Shown piece by piece: positions 30,401 to 37,679 of a DNA stretch of 64,000 bases; position 1 is the first letter of the stretch; each line of letters starts with the position of its first letter. The stretch comes from Rugamonas sp. A1-17 (GTDB lineage Bacteria; Pseudomonadota; Gammaproteobacteria; Burkholderiales; Burkholderiaceae_D). The notes beneath the pieces are model-generated. The model was not told the origin of the DNA. It searched no databases and saw nothing but the letters and a program-made list of their open reading frames with translations. The stretch spans positions 248,001 through 312,000 of the forward strand of contig JAJLPB010000008.1 in assembly GCA_025548565.1 (NCBI GenBank). Reading direction: 5' to 3'. A program made the position numbers and the translations under genes.

Positions 30401-31425
30401 CCAAAGCGGCTAACGCCACTGCCGAAGACGCGACTGCTGGCGCAACCGCAGCGCCAGCTGCGACAGGGGACGCTGCGACCAGCGCTGACGCCCCTGTTGC
30501 AGCGTCTGCCGAGGCCGCGTCCGGAAGCACCACAGCAGCCGATGCCGCAGCCGGCGCCCCCGAAGGCGCGGCCCCGTCGACTGCCGCAGCCGAACAGGCC
30601 CCGGCATCAGGAACCGCCACCGCCGGAGCGGCGGACAAAGAAGCAGCAAGCCGGGAAAGCGCGGCTAGAGGCGCTGCGGCAGAAGCGCCAGCCGTCGAGA
30701 AGGATGCCACCGCCATGCCAAGCGCCAGCGCGTCCGCAATGGATGCGCAGCAAGCTCCAGGCGACAAGCCCGCAATCAAGCCATCTGTCGACGCCAGCAC
30801 AGACGCGCCGATGGCCGCGACGCCTGCTCCCACCGGAACGACACCAGCCGCGCCCAAAGCCGAGACATCGGCAATTGGCGCCGCGGGAACGGACATGCCA
30901 AAAGTCCCCGCGCCGACAGGCGAAGCGCCCGTTGTGGACGCTGCGAAAGCCGCCGCGTCGATTGGCGAAGCACCCGTTGGGAATGTCGCGAAAGCCATTG
31001 CGCCCGCAGGTAAAGCGCCCATTGCCGACGCTGCGAAAGCTGCCGCGTCGGCAGGCGAATCGTCGGTTGCGGATTCCGCGAAGGTCATTGCGCCCGCAGG
31101 CAAAGCGCCCATTGCCGATGCCGCGAAAGCCGCCGCACCAAAAGGCGAGGCGCCTCTTGAGGACGTCGCCAAAAGCGCCGCGCCGGCCACTGCTGCACCG
31201 GCACCATCGATCGATCCTGCCAAACCGACTTTGCCAGGAGCGCCAGCGCCGGGTCCAAAATCCCCAGCCCCCAGCGACCCCACCGCAGCAGCCCAAACCC
31301 TCGCCGACAAACTCAACGCCGCCAAACAAGCCGTCGGAAAACCACCCGTGCACGATCCGCTCTCCGCACTACAAAACTTCAAAGATGCAAGCCCACCGCC
31401 CGCAACCACGCCTCCCGCCAGCTAA
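27487..31425 (+). CDS. Giant Ala-rich coiled-coil protein at the head of the T6SS locus
   Basis: 1312 residues with no family I recognise. A short N-terminus (MKVIDHSIEVLPQCPVNIG) is followed by about 850 residues of nearly continuous amphipathic helix rich in Ala, Gln, Leu and Asp, with heptad-like patterns such as LEQAASDLRQLANDAAA and recurrent DQA/EQA segments. Weak hydrophobic interruptions occur (ARTLFVGIKAMIPGVKTTIA). The last 400 residues are Ala/Pro/Lys low complexity and include six tandem 15-residue repeats (residues 1145-1234). It lacks a signal peptide and clear membrane segments. An extended cytoplasmic rod or tether is plausible. It is read in the same direction as tssB and coupled to the 212-residue gene. 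Confidence 0.72.
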   Translation: MKVIDHSIEVLPQCPVNIGKAVQKAADTTVEQGKTFATEVTATAASLNQDMQKVAEQMKAIPDLLNPQPIIDCCTGVLEQAASDLRQLANDAAAIPQRLLEQAAGVRTVVDSANQAVEAMSTLLPELSGLVPDFGAQMTFFNSLPGRGQALADLAKRTGAMVEQYGRDLLPLSKQLQQLGTMQSGAGNDAVQAVLARAEALQADSLAQVQALRATLDGNVTDLDAAMRDATAQATQTIDGVSSLLNEKGNALLAPLQAQIDLVDKLNSALGDEAGNCDALFDQASSQLSHLSDILIKPLAAARAQADIVIDQLAAAAATIDGMVKKAMEPLDALEQRVEAIKQALQEVLDAISAEVAKVLQLMAELDEEAENAKTVLRQLPENFVPVRTMIADAIAMLEQVKSNIPVFVSEANSTLDAASSELDQADGLCTGAIEICTRYMMKAPPLMMARTLFVGIKAMIPGVKTTIASARTAVKAAGDQATGLMDQAIALVDSLNPLLDQAIAKVQQAIDALIGLLEQMQAALKQVSDAAEKIPPRMQEQLDKAGLAVQQVLDKVRAAAEQCLDKLQCEPLVRRLQQELSDLLDRTFKPLEAQIQAAGAPLQNVLEQGKAEVGKAAAMAQDGLGKLSAALASVKQQAMQPLQKLTGTLATARGKVDSVSGAARQQVRQAADQALSYVDQASQAISGLNVRAVGDQIAPYAQFYDDVAGTFSQVQSQVHSAADVADAVNGWKGDAQQAANDLLDRVRQAADEARQGASEVQTAADNTASGAQSAGESMVDSPVADQVQASFDGMKQDAQSVAAESDAALAEMSGSLEDAKKDSETAMEPYAPDPDAVLADVKSEADKAEQAANAAKESEQALAAQVAASEQDVGAAADDAASRTTAMKDEAQAGINKSAAQVEAVQAQVNAARSEAIKAEAIVDAEVVKHGGTSANADAAVADADATAATAAAAPASAADATAAGGPAADAKAANATAEDATAGATAAPAATGDAATSADAPVAASAEAASGSTTAADAAAGAPEGAAPSTAAAEQAPASGTATAGAADKEAASRESAARGAAAEAPAVEKDATAMPSASASAMDAQQAPGDKPAIKPSVDASTDAPMAATPAPTGTTPAAPKAETSAIGAAGTDMPKVPAPTGEAPVVDAAKAAASIGEAPVGNVAKAIAPAGKAPIADAAKAAASAGESSVADSAKVIAPAGKAPIADAAKAAAPKGEAPLEDVAKSAAPATAAPAPSIDPAKPTLPGAPAPGPKSPAPSDPTAAAQTLADKLNAAKQAVGKPPVHDPLSALQNFKDASPPPATTPPAS
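30919..31188 (+). repeat. Six tandem 45-bp coding repeats
   Basis: Six in-frame copies of a 15-residue unit, G-[EK]-[AS]-[PS]-[VIL]-x-[DN]-x-A-K-x-x-A-x-x, begin at 30919, 30964, 31009, 31054, 31099 and 31144. The third and fifth copies share GKAPIADAAKAAA exactly. They lie in the Ala/Pro-rich tail of the giant coiled-coil protein. Confidence 0.85.
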
Positions 31426-31679
31426 AAACGCTGTCACGAATTTGTCATCTTGATCTTCCTCAATGTCGTCGTAAAAATATAACAGGATAAATTTTTAAAA
31501 AGCTTGTTCGGCAAAGAATTTACATTTAATATCAATTGAGTATCGGAAATCTTTGTACCTATCAATTACGTTGCGGCGCAGCGAGTGGTGGTGTCATGAG
31601 AAAGTAGCTTCGTGCTCAGTCCGCCTGTTTTTGATTTACGTATCGTCGGCCGCTAGTCACCATATAAGTGAGGAAGTGA
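31426..31679 (+). other. AT-rich gap before tssB
   Basis: About 250 bases, clearly AT-richer than the flanking genes, with no supported gene. A weak promoter candidate is TTTACA (31519-31524), 16 bases, TATCGG. I do not see a sigma-54 consensus. The base composition suggests the main promoter of the T6SS structural genes lies here (inference). Confidence 0.4.
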
Positions 31680-32213
31680 ATGTCAGATAGCTTACAAAAA
31701 TGGGTAGGACGCAATCGTCCCCCTCGTGTGCAAATCACGTACGACGTCGAGATCGGTGACGCCACTGAAAAAAAAGAGCTGCCCCTGGTGGTCGGCTTGC
31801 TGGCCGACCTGTCCGGCCAGCCGCTGGTGGCGCCGCCCAAGCTCAAGGCCCGGCGCCTGATTGAAATCGACCGCGACAACTTCAACGAAGTCATGGCCAA
31901 GATCGCCCCCCGTCTGGACATCTCCGTGCCGGACACGCTCAAGGGCGAAGGCAATCTCAAGGTGGAACTGAACTTCACCGAGTTCGACCACTTCCATCCC
32001 GAATCCCTCGTCGCGCAAGTGCCGCGCCTGGCCAAGCTGCTGGAAGTGCGCCAGCAACTGCGCGACCTGCTGGGCAAACTCGATGGCAACGATGAGCTCG
32101 ACGCGCTGCTGGAAAACATCATCCAGAACTCGGAAGAGCTGAAGACACTCAAGGACCAGGGACCGGCCGCCGACGCGGCGCCGGCGGCGGACGCGGAAGC
32201 GACCCCATCCTGA
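31680..32213 (+). CDS. tssB: T6SS contractile sheath small subunit TssB (VipA)
   Basis: 177 residues from ATG 31680 behind GAGGAAG. TssB and TssC co-assemble into the contractile sheath around the Hcp tube. Family signatures are NRPPRVQITYDVEIGDATEKKELPLVVGLLADLSG, the FNEVMAKIAPRLDISVPD block, LNFTEFDHFHPESLV and the helical LLEVRQQLRDLLGKLDGNDELDALLENI. An Ala/Asp-rich tail closes the protein. tssC follows after 51 bases. Confidence 0.96.
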   Translation: MSDSLQKWVGRNRPPRVQITYDVEIGDATEKKELPLVVGLLADLSGQPLVAPPKLKARRLIEIDRDNFNEVMAKIAPRLDISVPDTLKGEGNLKVELNFTEFDHFHPESLVAQVPRLAKLLEVRQQLRDLLGKLDGNDELDALLENIIQNSEELKTLKDQGPAADAAPAADAEATPS

Positions 32214-32264
32214 TAGCACGCCGCGCGCGTGCTTCCCCTCATCGACCACAGAGAGAGCTAAATC

Positions 32265-33758
32265 ATGGCTACTAGTCAATCCGCCAAAGGCGGCGCCAAG
32301 TCGACCGAGTCGACCGGCGAACTGAGTTTGCTGGACCGCATCGTCCAGGAAGGCAAGATGGCGGTTGAACCGTCGCAAAGCGCCTACGCCAAAAAACTGC
32401 TGGGCCAGTTCGCCACGCAGGTGCTGGACGAAGGCATGAAGACCGCACCCGACAAGGGCGTGGTCGCAATGATCAACGAGCGCGTGGCCGAGATCGACAA
32501 AATTCTCAGCGACCAGCTCAACGCCATCATGCACCACGAGGAGTTCCAGAAACTGGAAGGCTCCTGGCGCGGCCTGCACGACATGGTGTACGGCACCGAG
32601 ACCGGCCCGACCCTCAAGCTGCGCCTGCTGAACGTGTCGAAGAAGGAGCTGCTCAAGGACCTGGAGAGCGCCGTCGACCACGACATGAGCGTGCTGTTCA
32701 AGAAAGTCTACGAGGAAGAGTACGGCACCTTCGGCGGCGCCCCGTATTCCGTGCTGATCGGCGACTACTACTTCGGCCGCCACCCGCAGGACATCGCGCT
32801 GCTGCAGCGCCTGTCCAAAGTGGCCGCCGCCGCGCACGCACCCTTCATCACGGCCGCCGCGCCGTCGCTGTTCGACATGACCGAGTTCACCGACCTGGGC
32901 GTGCCGCGCGACATGTCGAAGATCTTCGAAAGCGCCGAGCTGGCCTCGTGGCGCGGCTTCCGCGAATCGGAAGACTCGCGCTACATCGCCATGGTGCTGC
33001 CGCGCTACTCCGCGCGCCTGCCGTACGGCGCCAAGACCAAGCCGGTGGAGAGCTTCAACTTCGAGGAAGACGTCGACGGCCGCGACCACAGCAAATACCT
33101 GTGGGCCAACTCGGCCTACCAGCTGGGCCTGCGCATCACCGACGCCTACGCCAAGCACAGCTGGACCACCGCCATCCGCGGCGTCGAAGGCGGCGGCAAG
33201 ATCGAGGGCATGACCGCCCACACCTACAGGACCGACGAGGGTGACGTCGTGCTCAAGTGCCCGACCGAGGTCACCATCACCGACCGCCGCGAGAAAGAGC
33301 TCAACGACCTCGGCTTCATCGCCGTGGTCAACTCCAAGGGCTCGGACTTCGCCGCCTTCTTCGGCGGCCAGACCCTCAACAAGCCCAAGGTCTACAACAT
33401 GGACGCGGCCAACGCCAACGCGGCGCTGTCGTCGCGCCTGCCGTACGTGCTGGCGGCCTCGCGCTTCGCGCACTACATCAAGGTCATCATGCGCGACAAG
33501 GTCGGCAGCTTCCAGACCCGCCAGAGCGTGGAGAACTACCTGAACAACTGGCTGAGCGGCTATGTGCTGCTGAGCCCGAACGCGACGCAGGGCGAAAAGG
33601 CCCGCTTCCCGCTGGCCGAGGGCCGGGTCGACGTGACCGAGAAGCCCGGCAAGCCCGGCGCCTATTCGGCCACCGTCTTCCTCAAGCCGCACTTCCAGAT
33701 GGAGGAGCTGACCACGTCGATCCGCTTGGTGGCCGAACTGCCGGCCGCCGTCGGTTGA
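32265..33758 (+). CDS. tssC: T6SS contractile sheath large subunit TssC (VipB)
   Basis: 497 residues, the normal length. Diagnostic blocks are DKILSDQLNAIMHHEEFQKLEGSWRGLHDMV, the GAPYSVLIGDYYFGRHPQDIALL region, FRESEDSRYIAMVLPRYSARLPYG, VEGGGKIEGMTAHTYRTDEGDV (with the TDEGD-type loop) and the C-terminal QTRQSVENYLNNWLSGYV. These are the regions that interlock with TssB and present the ClpV-recognised helix. AGAGAG precedes the start. Confidence 0.97.
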   Translation: MATSQSAKGGAKSTESTGELSLLDRIVQEGKMAVEPSQSAYAKKLLGQFATQVLDEGMKTAPDKGVVAMINERVAEIDKILSDQLNAIMHHEEFQKLEGSWRGLHDMVYGTETGPTLKLRLLNVSKKELLKDLESAVDHDMSVLFKKVYEEEYGTFGGAPYSVLIGDYYFGRHPQDIALLQRLSKVAAAAHAPFITAAAPSLFDMTEFTDLGVPRDMSKIFESAELASWRGFRESEDSRYIAMVLPRYSARLPYGAKTKPVESFNFEEDVDGRDHSKYLWANSAYQLGLRITDAYAKHSWTTAIRGVEGGGKIEGMTAHTYRTDEGDVVLKCPTEVTITDRREKELNDLGFIAVVNSKGSDFAAFFGGQTLNKPKVYNMDAANANAALSSRLPYVLAASRFAHYIKVIMRDKVGSFQTRQSVENYLNNWLSGYVLLSPNATQGEKARFPLAEGRVDVTEKPGKPGAYSATVFLKPHFQMEELTTSIRLVAELPAAVG

Positions 33759-33783
33759 TCCCGCTGTACTCACTGATGTCCCC

Positions 33784-33811
33784 GCTCATCCGGCGCAGCC
33801 GCCGGATGGGC
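33784..33811 (+). promoter_or_regulatory. 12-bp hairpin between tssC and hcp
   Basis: GCTCATCCGGCG, loop CAGC, CGCCGGATGGGC: twelve pairs including one T-G wobble, without a T run. It lies 21 bases before the hcp start. Such hairpins often mark RNA processing or stabilise the strongly expressed hcp message (inference). Confidence 0.5.
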
Positions 33812-33832
33812 CCCTAAAATTTGGAGCCAGCA

Positions 33833-34318
33833 ATGTCAGACGTACTAATTCTGGATTTGGGCGATTCCATCAAAGGCAACTGCATGGTCACCGGCTATGC
33901 CAACAAGATCATCGTGTTGTCGTACTCGCACAGCGCCTCGATGCCGCTGCAAATGGATGCATCGAACACCGAGCGCACTTCCGGCCGGCCGGTGTTTTCC
34001 GAAATCTCGTTCTCGAAGATGTCCGACCTGTCGACCACGGAGATGTACAAGGCCTGTACCCAGGGCACCAAGATCGGCTCCGCCAAGCTGCACGTCGGGC
34101 GCGTGGAAAACGGCAAGTACATGAACTTCTTCACGTACGAGATGACCAACGCCATGATCTCGAACATCAGCACCTCGGGCGGTGGCGGCGTGCCATCGGA
34201 TTCGTTCTCGATCAACTTCACCAAGATCAAGTGCGACTACACCCAGCAGCAGGCCGACTCGACCTCGAAGGGCACGGGCACCTGGAACTGGAACCTGGAG
34301 ACGATGAAAGCGGATTGA
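33833..34318 (+). CDS. hcp: T6SS tube protein Hcp (TssD)
   Basis: 161 residues from ATG 33833 with GGAG at 33823-33826. An in-frame TTG at 33821 is rejected. Hcp forms the hexameric-ring inner tube and is exported. Typical features are LDLGDSIKGNCMVTGYANKIIVLSYSHSAS, the GRPVFSEISFSKMSDLSTTEMYKAC block and NFTKIKCDYTQQQ. There is no C-terminal effector extension. A dRS3-like repeat separates it from tssE. Confidence 0.96.
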   Translation: MSDVLILDLGDSIKGNCMVTGYANKIIVLSYSHSASMPLQMDASNTERTSGRPVFSEISFSKMSDLSTTEMYKACTQGTKIGSAKLHVGRVENGKYMNFFTYEMTNAMISNISTSGGGGVPSDSFSINFTKIKCDYTQQQADSTSKGTGTWNWNLETMKAD

Positions 34319-34340
34319 TGTCCGGGCACCCAGCCCCGTC

Positions 34341-34419
34341 GTCATTCCCGCGCAGGCGGGAATCCATGCACCATAGGCTCAGTTGGCGTTCTATGGATTC
34401 CCGCCTGCGCGGGAATGAC
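34341..34419. repeat. dRS3-like paired inverted repeat, copy 3
   Basis: GTCATTCCCGCGCAGGCGGG-AATCCA (34341-34366) and its inverted partner TATGGATTCCCGCCTGCGCGGGAATGAC lie in the hcp-tssE gap. The two halves are inverted relative to each other, so the whole element can also fold as one long stem. Confidence 0.9.
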
Positions 34420-34460
34420 ACGGGGTGGGGCCGCATCTCTTTCCGTATCGTTGCGAAATT

Positions 34461-34922
34461 ATGTCTAAAGCCCTCACGGCGTCGCTTGTTCCGATGTTCG
34501 ACCGCTTAAGCGGCGTGGCGCACGCCTCGCCGGACGGCAGGTTGCTCGATGGCGGCGGCTTGCAGCACTCGCTGCAACTGGACCTGATGCGGCTCTTCAA
34601 CGTGCGCAACGCGCTGACCATCCGCGAGTATCTGGACGGCGACCCCACCGTGCTCGATTACGGCCTGCCCGACATGCTGGGCCTGTCGCCGCAGTCGGAC
34701 CAGGACTTGCTCACCTGGTCGCAGGTGCTCGAGCGCGGCCTGGCGCTGTACGAGCCGCGGCTGTCGCACGTCAAGGTGGAGGTAAGCGCCGACCCGGCCA
34801 AGCCGGTCGCCGCGCGCGCCGCCATCGCCGCCGTGGTGCTGCTGGGGCAGCAGATGTGCCGGGTTAACTTCAACGTCGCGCTGGACGCCCGCTCCGCCGC
34901 GATGCAGGCGGCCGCGACGTGA
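34461..34922 (+). CDS. tssE: T6SS baseplate subunit TssE (gp25-like)
   Basis: 153 residues from ATG 34461. A longer frame from 34425 begins within sequence adjacent to the repeat and is rejected. TssE is the gp25/lysozyme-like baseplate wedge component. Visible: SLQLDLMRLFNVRNALTIREYL, VLDYGLPDMLGLSPQS and YEPRLSHVKVEV, the conserved YEPRL block. The stop overlaps the GTG start of tssF by two bases, so they are coupled. Confidence 0.9.
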   Translation: MSKALTASLVPMFDRLSGVAHASPDGRLLDGGGLQHSLQLDLMRLFNVRNALTIREYLDGDPTVLDYGLPDMLGLSPQSDQDLLTWSQVLERGLALYEPRLSHVKVEVSADPAKPVAARAAIAAVVLLGQQMCRVNFNVALDARSAAMQAAAT

Positions 34923-36670
34923 GCGACGATATCCTGGAATACTACCGGCGTGAGCTGTCCTACCTGCGCACGCAGTCGGCCGACTTCGCGGCGCGCTATC
35001 CCAAGGTGGCGCAGCGGCTGGTGCTGAGCGGCGGCGAATCGGCCGATCCGCACACCGAACGGCTGATCGAATCGGTGGCCTTCCTGACGGCGCGCGTGCA
35101 CCGCGACCTCGACCGCGATTTCCCCACCATCGCCGGCGCCATGCTGGACAACCTGTGCCCGAGCCTGACGCAGCCGGTGCCGGCCATGACGGTGGTGCGG
35201 ATGACGCTGGACTCCTCGCAGGGCAAGGTGATGGCCGGCATGCCGGTGGCGCGCGGCGCCATGCTGTCGACCACCGCCGCCAGCGGCGAGAACTGCCGCT
35301 TCCAGGTGGCGTGGAGCACCACGCTGTGGCCGCTGCAAGTGGCGGCCATCAAGATGGAGGACACGCGCACGTTGCGCCTGGACCTGCGCTGCGACGTCGG
35401 CCTCGACGTCTCCGAGCTGGAGCTGGACCGCCTGCGCCTGCACCTGTCCGGCGACCTGATGACGACGATGCCGCTGCACGAGCTGCTGATCAGCGGCCTG
35501 GAGCGCATCGAACTGCTGGCCGGCGGCGGCCAGCTGCACCGCCTCGGCCCCAACAGCCTGACCGAGGTGGGCTTCGACGAGAACGAGGCCATCCTCGCGC
35601 AGCCGGCGCACGCCCATCCGGCCTACGCGCTGCTGCAGGAATACTTCGCCTTCCCGCGCAAGTTCCAGTTCTTCGACCTGAGCGGCCTGCGCGGCCTGCT
35701 GGGCACGGGCGAAGGCTTCTCGGTGCGCTTCGTGTTCAACCGCAGCGCGCGCGTGCTGTCGCAGCTCAGCGCGGACAACTTCCTGCTCGGCTGCGTGCCG
35801 GCCGTGAACCTGTTCCCCGTCACCAGCGAGCCGATCCGCCTGCACCGCCGCCACTACGAATACATGCTGGTGCCGGACTACCAGCGCGAGGCGGTGATGG
35901 AAGTGCACTCGGTGGTCCGGGTCACGGCCTCCGACCCGCGTGCCGACCGGCCCAGCATCATCCCCAGCGTGTTCGCCGAATCGGCGGCCGACGCCGAGGA
36001 CGCGAAGGTGTTTTGGTCGCTGCGGCGCGAAATGAGCCTGCGCAAGGGCATCACCGGCACCGATGTCTACCTGAGCTTTGTCGACCGCAGCGACGTGCAC
36101 AGCGTGCCGGACGAGCCGGTCGTGTACGCGCAGCTGCTGTGCACCAACCGCGGCCTGGCCGAGCAGATCGCGCCCGGCACGCGCTTCTACGGCGAAGGCA
36201 TCTCCACCTCGACCGACATCCGCGCGCTGTACCCGCCCAGCGCGCAACGCCCGCCGGTGATGGAGGCCAAGGCCTTGTGGTCGCTGGTGGCGCTGCTGCG
36301 CCTGAACCACCGCTCGCTGGTGGATGGCACCACCGGCGTCCAGACCCTGCAGCAGATGCTGATGCTGTTCGCCGGCGACAGCGCGCGCGACCAGGCGCAG
36401 GTGCGCGGCGTGAAAAGCATGGCGGCCTCGGTGGCGACCGCGCGGCTGGGCGCCGACACCTGGCGCGGCCATTGCCGCGGCACCGACATCGTGCTGGAGT
36501 TCGACGCCGACGCCTTCGTCGGCACCTCGCCGCTGGTGCTGGCCGGCGTGCTGTCGCGCTTCTTCGCTTTGTACACCTCCGCCAATTCCTTCGTCCGCCT
36601 GGCCGTCACGCGCGGCGGCGAACCGTGGATGCAGTGGCCTGCCATGAGTGGACGCCAATGTCTGATCTGA
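34919..36670 (+). CDS. tssF: T6SS baseplate subunit TssF (VasA)
   Basis: 583 residues from GTG 34919, overlapping the tssE stop. The N-terminus DDILEYYRRELSYLRTQSADFAARYPKVAQRL is the classical TssF opening, followed by DPHTERLIESVAFLTARVHRDLDRDFPTIAGAMLDNLCPSLTQPVPAM. The remainder matches the VasA family length. TssF forms the (TssF)2-TssG wedge heterotrimer with TssE and TssG. It overlaps tssG by 13 bases. Confidence 0.95.
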   Translation: MSDDILEYYRRELSYLRTQSADFAARYPKVAQRLVLSGGESADPHTERLIESVAFLTARVHRDLDRDFPTIAGAMLDNLCPSLTQPVPAMTVVRMTLDSSQGKVMAGMPVARGAMLSTTAASGENCRFQVAWSTTLWPLQVAAIKMEDTRTLRLDLRCDVGLDVSELELDRLRLHLSGDLMTTMPLHELLISGLERIELLAGGGQLHRLGPNSLTEVGFDENEAILAQPAHAHPAYALLQEYFAFPRKFQFFDLSGLRGLLGTGEGFSVRFVFNRSARVLSQLSADNFLLGCVPAVNLFPVTSEPIRLHRRHYEYMLVPDYQREAVMEVHSVVRVTASDPRADRPSIIPSVFAESAADAEDAKVFWSLRREMSLRKGITGTDVYLSFVDRSDVHSVPDEPVVYAQLLCTNRGLAEQIAPGTRFYGEGISTSTDIRALYPPSAQRPPVMEAKALWSLVALLRLNHRSLVDGTTGVQTLQQMLMLFAGDSARDQAQVRGVKSMAASVATARLGADTWRGHCRGTDIVLEFDADAFVGTSPLVLAGVLSRFFALYTSANSFVRLAVTRGGEPWMQWPAMSGRQCLI

Positions 36671-37674
36671 TGTCGCTATTGCGGGACGACCCGCATGCCT
36701 TCGATCTGTTCCAGGCAATCAGCATCCTGGAGCGCGGCGCTCCCGCGCGCGCGCGGGTCGGCACCTCGGTCGGCATGGACGAGGCCTTGCGGCTGGCGGC
36801 GCAGGTGGACCTGGCGTTCGCGCCCAGCGACGTCAGCGGCCTGCACGAGAGCAAGCAGCCCGGCCCGCCGTTGACGCTGAAGTCGCCGGTGCTGACCTTG
36901 GCCGGCGCCCAGGGTCCGCTGCCGATGCCGTTCACCGAGCTGCTGATGGAACGCCGCCGCGCGCGCGACATGGCCGGGCTGGAGTTCCTGGACATCTTCA
37001 ACCAGCGCCTGCTGGGCTTCCTGTACCGCAGCCGCCGCAAGCACCACCTGGCCCTGAGCACGGAGAGCATCAACCGCGCGCCCATCGTGCGCAGCCTGGA
37101 CGCCATGTCCAGCCTGGGCCGCGCCGAAGGCGTGCGCGGGCCGGACGGCCAGCAAGCCTGGCTGCGCCACGCCGGCCTGCAAGGCGCCGCGCCGCGTTCG
37201 ATGGCGTCGCTGCTGGCCGTGGTGCGCGAGCGCATGGGCGTGCATTTCAGCGGCAAGCAGTTTGTCGGCGGCTGGCACGCGCTGGCGCCGTGCGACCGCG
37301 CCCGGCTGCACGATCCCGGCAAGCCGGCGCCGATGACGTCGCGGCTGGGCATGGGCGCCTGCCTCGGCGCGCGCGCGTGGGACCAGGGCGCGGGCCTGGC
37401 GCTCGATGCGCCGCCGCTCAAGCCGGCGCAGTACGCCGCCTTGCTGCCGGGTGCGAAGAACAACTCGCTGCTGGGCTGGCTGGTGGCGCGCCATCTGCAG
37501 AGCGATATCCAGGTGCGGCTGCGGCTGGACCTGGCGGTGCAACCGGAAACGCGCCTGAGCGCGGCCGCCGAGCTGCCGCCACGCCTCGGGCTGAGCACCT
37601 GGCTGTGCAGTGCCGGCGCATCGGCCACGCGCTACCAGCCGGTGAATTTCCTGCTGTCGACGGAAGAGGACTGA
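36658..37674 (+). CDS. tssG: T6SS baseplate subunit TssG (VasB)
   Basis: 338 residues from ATG 36658, overlapping the end of tssF. The N-terminus DDPHAFDLFQAISILER is the expected TssG helix. Further conserved parts are PMPFTELLMERRRARDMAGLEFLDIFNQRLLGFLYRSRRKHH and RLGMGACLGARAWDQGAGL. TssG is the core of the baseplate wedge that docks onto TssK. Confidence 0.93.
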   Translation: MSDLMSLLRDDPHAFDLFQAISILERGAPARARVGTSVGMDEALRLAAQVDLAFAPSDVSGLHESKQPGPPLTLKSPVLTLAGAQGPLPMPFTELLMERRRARDMAGLEFLDIFNQRLLGFLYRSRRKHHLALSTESINRAPIVRSLDAMSSLGRAEGVRGPDGQQAWLRHAGLQGAAPRSMASLLAVVRERMGVHFSGKQFVGGWHALAPCDRARLHDPGKPAPMTSRLGMGACLGARAWDQGAGLALDAPPLKPAQYAALLPGAKNNSLLGWLVARHLQSDIQVRLRLDLAVQPETRLSAAAELPPRLGLSTWLCSAGASATRYQPVNFLLSTEED

Positions 37675-37679
37675 CCGTC

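Noticed and set aside
30919-31188. Regularly spaced repeats considered as a CRISPR-like array
   Set aside because: The units are contiguous, in frame and coding, with no spacers; no other CRISPR-like array or cas gene is seen in the window.
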